Source of the DNA: CAVZZV01 sp963779845
Lineage (GTDB): Bacteria; Bacteroidota; Bacteroidia; Bacteroidales; GCA-2748055
DNA: 64,000 bases
Assembly (NCBI GenBank): GCA_963779845.1
Contig: CAVZZV010000001.1
Span: forward strand, 944,396 to 1,008,395
Direction: 5' to 3'
A model generated the notes under the pieces. That model had not been told where the DNA came from and searched no databases. It saw nothing but the letters and a program-made list of their open reading frames with translations. Both the position numbers and the translations under genes were made by a program. Below are positions 54,782 through 63,639 of this stretch, piece by piece (positions within the stretch are counted from its first letter, which is position 1; each line of letters starts with the position of its first letter).

Positions 54782-55993
54782 TTATTGTTTTATAAAGTAT
54801 TTTACCTCTGTCGAACCATTCCTGTATAGGATTTTTACAAACATTAACCCACTACCCAGAGAATGTATGTCCAGATTACTATATCCGGAATTAAGGCTGA
54901 ATGAACGTTGTGCTTTCCCTTCAGGAGAAAAAATAACTACTGATTCAATTATCCGGTCGGAAAAAACTACAAGATTTTCACCGGCAGGATTGGGATAAAT
55001 CCTGGTGCCGGTTATTTTCCTTTCTGCTAAAGAGGCAGGATTATTGCCTATTAAAAAGCCTTTTTCATCAAGAAAATTTTTCATAAAGTAGCAGCAGTAA
55101 ATAAAATCACGATGGCCTGAGCCGCTTTTGCTTTCAGCATAATTTCCGAAGCCGTGGCCTCTTCCGTCAAATATGTAAAGTTGGTTTTCACAACCGCGGG
55201 ATTCATATCTCAGATCCCATTCTTTCATGCCGCCTATGGGGACCAGGTTGTCGGAAGAACCGCTCATCAGAAGGGATGGGACGGAATGACATTCCGAATC
55301 AATATGCTGAAGAGGAGAAAGTCTCAGCCAGTCATCTCCCAAAAGATTATGCCCCTCGACCCAGCCATCTGAAGAAAGATCTATTACCGGATTCTGGAGT
55401 ATTAAGGCATTCGGAACTTCAGAAATATTTATATTCTCTCCTTCCGCATCAAATCCTTCAATATAAACCGTACTTGCTGCGAGATGACCACCTGCACTCA
55501 TACCCACAGCCACAATTTTGGTAGTATCAACATTCAGATTTTCATAGTTTTTCCTGATATAGCGGATAGCCGATTTTACATCTTCCACTTCATCCTGTGG
55601 AGTAACAACCGAACCATCATTAAATACCCGGTATTCCACTGCAATACCTGTAAAACCAAGTGTGGAAAAATACCATGCATATTGTAAATGCTGATTCAGC
55701 GCCCTTGTCTGCCAGGATCCTCCGTGGATAAATACAAGGCAGGGCCTCAAACCGGTTCCGGTTTTGCTGTTGATGATTCTCATACTCAGTTGTTTCCAGC
55801 CAAGATCCTTATAGGTTATGATGTTATCCCAGGAATTTACATTATCGAGACTTTGAGTATCAAAATTATTGAAATACTGCTGGGCTGCGGGATCATTCTC
55901 AAAGACAGAATCTGCATCAAATCCCTGTGAATAAATCTTCAGGGGCAGACAGAAAATCAAAATCAGGAAGAGACATTTTCTAAATGAATGCAT
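54782..55993 (-). CDS. T9SS-secreted alpha/beta-hydrolase esterase
   Basis: 403 residues. Signal peptide (about 1-22) and an alpha/beta-hydrolase domain of the BD-FAE/lipase type (about 55-320). It shows the oxyanion HGG motif (FIHGGSW, 90-92), nucleophile GMSAGGH (S166), an Asp in SGSSDNLVPI, and a His in GRGHGFG. A type IX sorting domain follows (about 335-403, RIYPNPAGENLVVFS...SLGSGLMFVKI). It probably removes acyl decorations from the glycan outside the cell. Two bases separate it from the second ADP-ribosylglycohydrolase gene upstream. Confidence 0.88.
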   Translation of the reverse strand: MHSFRKCLFLILIFCLPLKIYSQGFDADSVFENDPAAQQYFNNFDTQSLDNVNSWDNIITYKDLGWKQLSMRIINSKTGTGLRPCLVFIHGGSWQTRALNQHLQYAWYFSTLGFTGIAVEYRVFNDGSVVTPQDEVEDVKSAIRYIRKNYENLNVDTTKIVAVGMSAGGHLAASTVYIEGFDAEGENINISEVPNALILQNPVIDLSSDGWVEGHNLLGDDWLRLSPLQHIDSECHSVPSLLMSGSSDNLVPIGGMKEWDLRYESRGCENQLYIFDGRGHGFGNYAESKSGSGHRDFIYCCYFMKNFLDEKGFLIGNNPASLAERKITGTRIYPNPAGENLVVFSDRIIESVVIFSPEGKAQRSFSLNSGYSNLDIHSLGSGLMFVKILYRNGSTEVKYFIKQ

Positions 55994-55995
55994 TT

Positions 55996-57538
55996 CTAAA
56001 AACGTTTTTCTTTCGGTTTATTATCATAAATTACTGCATATTTAATTTCAGGTCGCGCGTTTTCAAGAGGGTTCAGTATTTCAATTACCACCTTATGTTT
56101 ACCAGGTTCAAGCTGGTACTTCCAGAAAGGGGTAAATCTTCTCTTGTCAGCCTGAGTGGGAAGCGATACTTCTTCTGCCAGTTTACCGTCTATATACATG
56201 CGTGTTTCGTAGGTGTAATTCCTGTCTTTAATATTTGGCGGTGCTGCCAGTGCAAACCCGATTCCCTCAAACTCAAAGCTGATTCTGTCATTAGTCTGCC
56301 GGGGAATAACCCTGTACACGGGATAATGGTCCTTAAAAGATACTTCCAGCGGAATGGTTTCCGGCTCCTGTAATTTTATTACAAGTTTATCCTCCTTCAC
56401 TTCGCCTCCGTTTCTTCTGATCATTTCCTTTGCATGCTTGTAAGACATTTCAATGGCATCGTTCAGGGAAATACTGGTTCCCATGAAAGGTGTATCCTTC
56501 ACTTCATCCAGACCCTGTAACCAGAATTCCGGAATGGCATCGTATCCGGTAATAGAGGCAAGAACTCCCCCGGCAGTACCGGGATTGCAGTCGGCATCAT
56601 CACCACAGCGTGTGGAAATTTCGTAGGTACGTGTAAAATCCCCGTCTCCGTATAACAAACCAATGGTTACCCATGCGGCATTAATTTTGGCATCAATATT
56701 AAAAGGTTCGAATACCCCCAGGGGAGAACCTATGTCTTCTCCCCATTTCTGACTGGTTTTGAACCAGGTTGATTTCCAGTCGTCGGGATTCTCTTCATGC
56801 CATTTTACAACATCACTTATGCATCCGGCGAATTTGCTCTCCGGAGGAATGACAGACAGGGCTTTTTTCACGATATTTTCAACATCGCTGACATCGTAAC
56901 TAAGGAGCGCTTCCGAATACAAAGCAGCTACATATACGCCCCCGTAATATCCGTCCCCATAATTCATTATATGACCGACCTTATCACATATCTCCACTGC
57001 TGAATTTACCATTCCCGGTGACATCAGACCTATAAAATCTGATTCTATCTGAAAATCAATATCATCGGCACAGGGATTATTGAGCCAGTGACCCGAGGCA
57101 GGTGGCTTCAGTCCGTTTTGAATATTATACCGTGCCGACTGGTTGGCAAACCACAGTTTATAGTCGGCCGTGGCAAAAGATTTTGCGAAGCTTTCTGCCG
57201 GTGCATCTATACCTTCCTGTTCGATGACATTCATAAATGACAGATCCATATAGATATCGTCATAGGTTCCCAGCCATTACCGGAACTCAACCGAAAAGGA
57301 GGAATCGTTCCATTCAAGGGGTCTGTAATCATGGATCATGGAAGAATTATATTTGAATTCCACCGGGACGCCAAAAGTTACTCCGATTGCCTGGGCTGTC
57401 CAGGCTCCCTTTATTTTATTTTTCAATACCGCATTACTTATGGTAACAGTTTTCTTTTGACTATCGGTGGTTTCCTTCCCCGAAACAGGAAGTGAATCCG
57501 ATAATCAGTGCCGACAATATTAATACTGAATTTTTCAT
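55996..57538 (-). pseudogene. Exported ADP-ribosylglycohydrolase-fold lipoprotein, broken second copy
   Basis: From ATG 57538 a lipoprotein signal (MKNSVLILSALIIGFTSC) runs to FGEGNHR and a stop. One extra C in GGTGG (57466-57470) restores the frame to TDSQKKTVTISNAVLKNKIKGAWTAQAIGVTFGVPVEFKYN. That frame then meets an in-frame TAA at 57277-57279, just before WLGTYDDIYMDL. The remaining 417 codons are intact, with STRCGDDADCNPGTAGGVLA and the C-terminal beta-sandwich. It is a paralogue of the gene at 43772 (HIMNYGDGxYGGVYVxAxYS shared). Full length would be about 513 residues (1543 bases = 514 codons + 1). Confidence 0.85.
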
Positions 57539-57543
57539 TGCAC

Positions 57544-58506
57544 TTATATTTTATATTTCTCAACTATTTTTTTATAAACTTCATTTTTCTTCCGTCTACT
57601 GTATTCATGAAATTTCTCCTATGAAAGGAATGGAGCTTGAAGCACCCAGGCGTGTTACCGACAAGGCAGCTGCTTTGTTAGCCAGCTGAACCGCTTTGTC
57701 GAGGGATTCACCTCTGGCCACTGATACCGCCAGGTACCCGTTAAAAGTATCTCCTGCTGCCGTAGTATCGACAGCCTCCACCTTTTGACCTTCCTGGTGT
57801 TTTTTGTCCGTTTTCAGAAAATAGAACACCTGATTTTCCGAGTGTAATAATGATACTGTTAATACCCAGATTTTGCAGTTCCTTTATCAGCTCAGGACTT
57901 CCTATTGTTTCAGGTACTGCAGCAATTTTTGCTGCTTCATTTTCATTCGGGGTTATCAGTTTCACCAGTTTTAAATATCCGGGGATTGAGTTGCTCCAAA
58001 GGGGCAGGGGCAGGGTTTAGAATCACGGGTATATTCTTTTCTCTGGCTATTTCAAGAGTTTTATAAACAGTTTTCACCGGGATTTCCAGCTGCATAAGCA
58101 CCACATCGGCTGAGAGGATGGCTTCTCTGTTTTCTTCGATATCTTCGGGAAGTAAATGGCTGTCTGGCTCCCGGAGCAACAGATATGCTGTTTTCTCCCG
58201 AATCGGCCACATTAATCATTGCTACACAGAGGGAACATCCCGGACAATTTTTATCCGGTTAATATCAATTCCTTCCTTCCTGTAAAATTCCAGAGATTTT
58301 TTTCCAAATGAATCATCACCGATACAGCATATGAAAGTAACCTGTCCACCTGCTCTTGCAGCTGCCACGGCCTGGTTGGCACCTTTCCCTCCATGTACAA
58401 TATGGAAACCTTTTCCGAGAATGGTTTCACCCGGAAGAGGCAAATGATCAACCTTTATGATCATATCTGTATTGGAACTTCCTACAACAACTATTCTTGG
58501 TTTCAT
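57544..58506 (-). pseudogene. rbsK: Ribokinase (PfkB family), five single-base frameshifts
   Basis: All parts of a 319-residue ribokinase are present but spread over frames. These are MKPRIVVVGSSNTDMIIKVDHLPLPGETILG with GGKGANQAVAAARAGG, then GVAMINVADSGENSISVAPGA, ILNPAPAPLEQL, LITPNENEA, TLGKSG, VDTTAAGDTFNGYL, and a tail NEVYKKIVEKYKI. Frame changes fall near 58226 (one base missing), 58165, 57970 (A run), 57802 (A6 run) and 57618 (each one base extra). The net is +3, so 963 bases restore to 320 codons. It would phosphorylate ribose or a related sugar in the cytoplasm. Operator-like sequence precedes it, and the ARH paralogue follows after five bases. Confidence 0.88.
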
Positions 58507-58545
58507 GAAAAAAATTATTAAGAATAAAATATATCAATATAAGCG

Positions 58546-58555
58546 ACAACGTTTG
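58546..58555. promoter_or_regulatory. Putative LacI operator variant (ACAACGTTTG)
   Basis: Two mismatches from CAAACGTTTG, followed by TGCAAGTAAATAAAAAAA exactly as at 52112. It lies 40 bases upstream of the ribokinase ATG (58506). Confidence 0.6.
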
Positions 58556-58581
58556 TGCAAGTAAATAAAAAAAGAGCAATT

Positions 58582-59620
58582 TTAAGAAGATTTTCTTAAA
58601 TTTTTTACAGAGCTTCTGATTATAAGGTTGGTTTTCAGCTTAATATTGAGGGATTTCTTGCTGTAAATTTTATTTTCAATTTTATTTATAATTACGTTCA
58701 CTGCCAGTTGTCCCATCTCACTTTTTTTCTGTTCTATGGTGGTGAGCGGTGTTTCCATAAAGGCCGAATAGGGTTGTTCATCATAAGATATCAGTGAAAC
58801 ATCTTCAGGTATTTTCAATCCTATTTCGGTTAATGCTTTTATTACTCCAAGACTAATAAGGTTGCTCAGGGCAAAAATGGCCGTGGCGGTCGACCTGACT
58901 AAAAAGTATTCTTGTCTGTTTATAGCCATTCTCAGTACTGAAATTCTCTCCGATAATAAATGATTTATCAAGCGGAATATGGTGTTTTTTTAATGCCTGA
59001 ATGTAACCTAAAACCCTCTCTTTATTGGGTTGACTATCTTTAATTCCCTGAATGCAGGCAATATTTTTATGACCCATTGAAATCAGATGATTTACCGCAT
59101 CGAATGCCCCCTGGTAATTGTCGGAGGTAATATATGGAAGATCCACGTCTGGGAAATACCTGTCTATAATAACCATCGGTAAACCAGTTTCATAAACTTC
59201 AACCAAATGTTCAAATTCAGTTCCTACCGGAGCAATGATTATACCTTCAACTTTATGTCCCTGTAGGAGGTTGAATAGTTCTCTTTCCACATTAATATCC
59301 TCATTACTGTCAAAAAGCAGGATCGAAAAATTCTTGGATCTTGCTTCCATTTCAATACTTTTGGCTATGTCTGCGAAGAAAGGATTGGCAATATCCGGGA
59401 TGATCAGGCCAAGGGTTTCAGTTTTATCGGTTTTTAATCCGCGGGCAATTTTATTGGGTATATAATTATGTTCCTTCGCTGCCTTAAGAACTCTTTCTTT
59501 CGTTTTGCTGCTTATTCTGTAGGTTTCCGCTTTACCGTTGAGAACCCTGGATACTGTAGTAATCGAAAGACCGATGAAATCGGCCAGTTCACGTATATTG
59601 GCAACACTTTTTTTAGCCAT
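58582..59620 (-). pseudogene. LacI-family regulator, one-base frameshift
   Basis: N-terminal LacI helix-turn-helix and hinge (IRELADFIGLSITTVSRVLNG, about 8-28, and YIPNKIARGLKTDKT). The periplasmic-binding-protein-like effector domain follows (LGLIIPDIANPFFADIAKSIE, GIIIAPVGTEF, DNYQGAFDAVNHLISMGHKNIACI). After QTRILFSQVDR the frame breaks, and the rest (TAIFALSNLISLGVIKALTEIGLKIPEDVSLISYDEQP) is in the next frame. One extra base in GTGGCGG at 58883-58889 explains it. The span of 1039 bases is 346 codons plus one. If the break is real, only a truncated repressor of about 250 residues is made. It likely binds the palindromes found across the locus. Confidence 0.88.
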
Positions 59621-59782
59621 CTAATTTGTATTCAGATTAAAAATCTCCCTGAGAGAGACAACAAAAATAATTATTTCCGTTTTTTAAAGCCATACGACAT
59701 GAAATTTATACCTTTAATTTATATTCTTTCCATTTTAAATTCAATCACAATTTAAGAAAAAAAATCAAATTACCCACTTTTG

Positions 59783-59796
59783 CATAAACGTCTGTT
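59783..59796. promoter_or_regulatory. Possible LacI operator, degenerate
   Basis: GCATAAACGTCTGTTT; on the other strand AACAGACGTTTATGCAAA aligns with ACAAACGTTTGTGCAAG with three mismatches. It is about 163 bases upstream of the lacI ATG, where autoregulation could act. Weakest member of the set. Confidence 0.4.
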
Positions 59797-59810
59797 TAAT
59801 TTTATTTTCA

Positions 59811-59910
59811 ATGGAGATACTTGAAGCCGCTATGGAAGGCGAGTTGGATGAACATCTCAAGGAGTCAAAAGAGCAAGAAACGAATCGTCGCAATACATTA
59901 AATTCCTTTC
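59811..59910 (+). mobile_element. IS256-family (mutator-type) transposase remnant
   Basis: The frame from ATG 59811 begins MEILEAAMEGELDEHLKESK and continues to TNRRN, closely resembling the start of the conserved region of IS256-family transposases (LEAALEGELDxHL...NRRNG). After that the similarity ends and the frame stops at 60029, so the catalytic DDE part is absent. I see no terminal inverted repeats. It marks an old insertion at the right edge of the utilization locus, next to lacI. Confidence 0.7.
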
Positions 59911-60068
59911 ATCATCAATTTGCACCAAATATTTCTATCGAGGCACCTAATATTATGTCTAACTCATTTAAGTATTCTACCTGGGCTCGTCTAGAAAATA
60001 GCACAAGCAGTCTCATACTGAAACTCTGAATAGGAACTATCATATAGAAAAGTAAGCATAATTCTTAT

Positions 60069-62396
60069 TCAACTCTTAAATACTTCCGTAATTTTCTCCA
60101 ACTCCCTGGCCATCGCGATAAACTGGTCAACATTCAACTCTTTGATAAAAACCAGTCCGTGGGTAGCCCTTAGGAGGGGATGATCATTTTCATAAAAGAA
60201 ATTCTTCCCGAGAAGGAGCTGAATCTGCTTTAATTGACTCACCCAGATTTTTCGGGTAAGTTCGCTAAACTTTCCATCGTACTCATAACTGGGGAAAGAG
60301 GCATTGACCTGGCTAAGGTAACATTCCGTGAAGGAGGTTTCCAGGATATCGAGCGCGTTCAGGGATACAGGGACAATCAATTCCACTTCTGAGGGATGAA
60401 ATTTATACCAAACATTCCTGTATCCCAGTATGCGAAGTTTTGACAGGTCTGCTTCTTTTTGCCATTCCTGAACAGCTCCCGCGATAGCCTGCAATACTTT
60501 ATAGTGGGTATCTGGACCACTTCCCTCAGGATCCAGGGCCAGGCTGATGATGGTGGGATGGAATTTTCGGAATTCTTCCAGGATGGGCAACATATCCCTT
60601 TCTTTTTCCGGATTTTCGGTAAAGATATCCCCTTTATAAAAACCAAGCCTGAGGTGGTGGACGTTTTTGACCGATACCCCGAAATGTGCCCATACGAGTT
60701 CTTCTTCAAATTCTCTGAGCATTCCTTTTAATTTCTGGACCTCGGGGGAATTCTTGGCCCCATCGTAACTTTGATCAAGCTCTGAGATAATTTCATTGAT
60801 CTGTTCAATAAGTCCTTTTTTGCTTTGAATTTTATAAATCCCTACTACGCCCCGTACGAGACGATGGCATAAGCCCCGTAATTTTTCCTCGTAGTTCCTC
60901 TCGGCCACATTATCCAGGTAATGATATACATCTTTATCGAATTTCAATTGATATCCCTTTTCGAAAAAGTCGGGATACTTCAACATTTGGATTCTGCCCG
61001 CTTCTATAAAATCCAGGGTCTGTCTTAAGACCTCCAAAACATAATGATTGGTGACTGCTGTGAATCCTGATGTGGCTACCGCAAAATGAATGTCGTTTGA
61101 AGCAGACCGGACTTGCCGGTTGGTATAGGGCATAATTCCAAGCATAATATCGTCATGATGCGGGCCCGTATGATAGATCCTCATGTTTTCATCCTTTTTC
61201 ATACCCTTGGACATCTTTCGCTTAATGGCATCGATAACCTCAGGAACAGTATTCTCGTTAAGATCAGGGATCATGGAGCAATACTTGTCCGACATCAGGT
61301 CTTCCATAGTGAGGTGATGACCGTATTTATCAAGTTTTTGACAGAGATCGATAACTGCCAGTTCTGTTTTTTGCTCTGTCCATTCGCCATTGGCATAAAA
61401 TCTCAAAAGACTGTCATCGAGCTTTGAGGCGGCCCCTATAGTAAGGTAAAACCTGCTTTGCGAAAGCCGTTGCAGCACAGTGGCCGGGTAAAGGGTATTC
61501 ATTTCGCTTTGAAGGGCATTTTTGACAATTTCGGCTTTGGCTTCACCGGCAGCAAAGATTATCGCGACCGCTTCAGAATTGTATGTTATGGTCTGAAGTC
61601 CGATGGTGATGACAAGCCTTCCTGCCGATACTTCAATTCCCCCAAGGTCACCTGCAGCAACGGCCTGAGTTTCGAAATTTGTACCCGTCAACCGGGTGGT
61701 ACTGTATAAATCGGACCCCCTCGTATTGAAGGCAATATGCCCGTCCGGACCAATTCCCCCGAGGAAAAACCCAATTCCTCCCTTGTCCCTTACTTTATTT
61801 TCATAGTCAGAACACCAATTGTCGATGAGGAATAGCGATTCCTGCTGTATTCTTTCCACGGGGCTTTTGGGGTCACGGAAACGCAGAGACAGGTCGATAC
61901 GGGAATCAGGAAATATCTCCCTATAGGATTTATTACCCGAAAGGGGGATTTCTTCCGCATTGATAAGCAATGCTCTTGACTTATCCAGGCCAAAGCCATT
62001 AATATAATAGTTGATAACATAATTATAAAAACTATTGTGTTGAGAAGGGTCAATGGGATAAAATTCATCGATCTGCACAAATTGCAATCCCCTCAAATCC
62101 GGTTTCTTACTATCGGAAAGACCGTACTTTTCACGAAAAGCCTGGCCACTTTTTTTATCCCATTCGGCAAGAAGGGATTGGGTATATTTGATAAAATATT
62201 CCGGGGTTTTTCCTGTTGGAAGGCTAATTACCCCTTCAGGATTTAAGGCTGCCCATTCAAGGAATCGCAGGGAGGTGAAGAGTCCCAGTTTTGGAAAATT
62301 ATCAACAGTAATGTAGGGAATTTTCGTGGTCATTTCCATGTAGCCGGATTCCAGGAGGAATGCTTTTTCGACGGGAGAAGTTATATTGTTTATCAT
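60069..62396 (-). CDS. nagB: Glucosamine-6-phosphate deaminase fused to a PIG-L (LmbE-like) domain
   Basis: 775-residue cytoplasmic protein. NagB domain (about 25-345) with VISLPTGKTP, QIDEFYPI (D110) and GGIGPDGHIAFN (D218, H220), which are substrate and catalytic residues of the deaminase. The C-terminal half (about 400-775) is a PIG-L/LmbE-type deacetylase-like domain with zinc motif PHHDD (412-416). It would convert glucosamine-6-phosphate to fructose-6-phosphate, with the second domain possibly deacetylating an amino-sugar derivative. This fusion is known in Bacteroidota. Preceded by the APH-fold kinase gene and the sugar carrier on the same strand. Confidence 0.92.
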   Translation of the reverse strand: MINNITSPVEKAFLLESGYMEMTTKIPYITVDNFPKLGLFTSLRFLEWAALNPEGVISLPTGKTPEYFIKYTQSLLAEWDKKSGQAFREKYGLSDSKKPDLRGLQFVQIDEFYPIDPSQHNSFYNYVINYYINGFGLDKSRALLINAEEIPLSGNKSYREIFPDSRIDLSLRFRDPKSPVERIQQESLFLIDNWCSDYENKVRDKGGIGFFLGGIGPDGHIAFNTRGSDLYSTTRLTGTNFETQAVAAGDLGGIEVSAGRLVITIGLQTITYNSEAVAIIFAAGEAKAEIVKNALQSEMNTLYPATVLQRLSQSRFYLTIGAASKLDDSLLRFYANGEWTEQKTELAVIDLCQKLDKYGHHLTMEDLMSDKYCSMIPDLNENTVPEVIDAIKRKMSKGMKKDENMRIYHTGPHHDDIMLGIMPYTNRQVRSASNDIHFAVATSGFTAVTNHYVLEVLRQTLDFIEAGRIQMLKYPDFFEKGYQLKFDKDVYHYLDNVAERNYEEKLRGLCHRLVRGVVGIYKIQSKKGLIEQINEIISELDQSYDGAKNSPEVQKLKGMLREFEEELVWAHFGVSVKNVHHLRLGFYKGDIFTENPEKERDMLPILEEFRKFHPTIISLALDPEGSGPDTHYKVLQAIAGAVQEWQKEADLSKLRILGYRNVWYKFHPSEVELIVPVSLNALDILETSFTECYLSQVNASFPSYEYDGKFSELTRKIWVSQLKQIQLLLGKNFFYENDHPLLRATHGLVFIKELNVDQFIAMARELEKITEVFKS

Positions 62397-62491
62397 ATGA
62401 TGTTTTTTTTAAAATGGCTTCCAGTAAATGTTACCTGCCATGCAAGAACAGGCAGACAGGTGGAATAATGCTATGGAATTTTGCAAATTTG

Positions 62492-63595
62492 TCATGAAAG
62501 TGATGCTTGTCCATGCTTTTCTACAATATTCTGCATTTGTTCATAATTATTTTCCATATCCCTTAAAAGGGCGTATTGTGCCCGGGCCCGGACCAGATTA
62601 TGATCAGGATAGGATATTTTGTAATAAGGGCTTCCCTCAAGATAATCCATCAAAAAGCGAAGCGTCTGTTCGAAAGTGATATACCTTGCAGAAAATGCCA
62701 AACCTTCCAGTTCAGCTGGGTTTAGGAATGATTTGGCTTCTTTAAGGTAGCCTTCTGCGAAAGCTTCAAAATAAGCCATGTCTATCTTCACCTTTTCCGG
62801 ATTTAAATCATCTTCAGCACCGGTATTGGTATATGAACGAATGGCATCCCCAAAATCATAAAGCACACTTCCATACAGTACCGTATCAAGATCAATCAGG
62901 CAAAGCACATTGTCATACTGGTCAAACAACACATTCAAAAGCTTGGCATCGTTGTGGGCAACCCGCAAGGGTAAGGTCCCATTTTCGATTTTTTCCCGAA
63001 AATTCATTATACTTTCCCTTCGTCCTTCAATCCAATCGATTTCCCTTTGATATTCAGACTTTTTCGAGCCAGATAACTTATCGATTACCTTGTCCCATTG
63101 TTTGAACCTATAGCGCAAATTATGAAATCCCGGGAGGATATCCACGAGGGGTTCATTAAAGTCGGCCATCATGTTATGAAAGTCCCCGGTTGCCATCCCC
63201 CCGGCGATAACCTGAGATTTATTTTGTGGTATGGAATATGTCCGTGAGTCTTTGATAAAAACAGAGGCAGCCCAGTACTCGCCCTCTTCATCCTGGAAAT
63301 ACAATTTGCCGGCCTTTGTCGGAACGATATTTAAAGTATAACGCAAGGGATCCAGGTCCTTTTCTTCGACCTTTTTCTTCAAATGTTCGGATACCGCCGA
63401 AATATTATCCATCATTGAGGGCACATCCCTGAAAACGTTTTTGTTTTTAAGTTGAAGCAGGTAATCGGAAGTTTTCCTCCCTTTTGTTTTCACATAAAAA
63501 CTTTTATGAATATTCCCATCGCCAAATTCTTTTATAGATTCGATTTCGTTTTCCATCAGAAATTTTGCTGCGGGAATTGCCGGATCTATAGCCAT
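62492..63595 (-). CDS. APH-fold sugar kinase (N-acetylhexosamine kinase-like)
   Basis: 367-residue cytoplasmic phosphotransferase. N-lobe about 1-130. The C-lobe has the Brenner-type catalytic motif LRVAHNDAKLLNVLFD (HND), the metal-binding CLIDLDTVLYGSVLYDFGDAIR, and a helical C-terminus. The same fold includes the N-acetylhexosamine 1-kinase NahK. Position between a sugar MFS carrier and NagB suggests an amino-sugar substrate (inference), but aminoglycoside or choline-type substrates cannot be excluded by sequence alone. Confidence 0.82.
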   Translation of the reverse strand: MAIDPAIPAAKFLMENEIESIKEFGDGNIHKSFYVKTKGRKTSDYLLQLKNKNVFRDVPSMMDNISAVSEHLKKKVEEKDLDPLRYTLNIVPTKAGKLYFQDEEGEYWAASVFIKDSRTYSIPQNKSQVIAGGMATGDFHNMMADFNEPLVDILPGFHNLRYRFKQWDKVIDKLSGSKKSEYQREIDWIEGRRESIMNFREKIENGTLPLRVAHNDAKLLNVLFDQYDNVLCLIDLDTVLYGSVLYDFGDAIRSYTNTGAEDDLNPEKVKIDMAYFEAFAEGYLKEAKSFLNPAELEGLAFSARYITFEQTLRFLMDYLEGSPYYKISYPDHNLVRARAQYALLRDMENNYEQMQNIVEKHGQASLS

Positions 63596-63639
63596 ATCAA
63601 ATAATAAATCTTAGGTGAAAAATTCATGTGGAATTCTTA

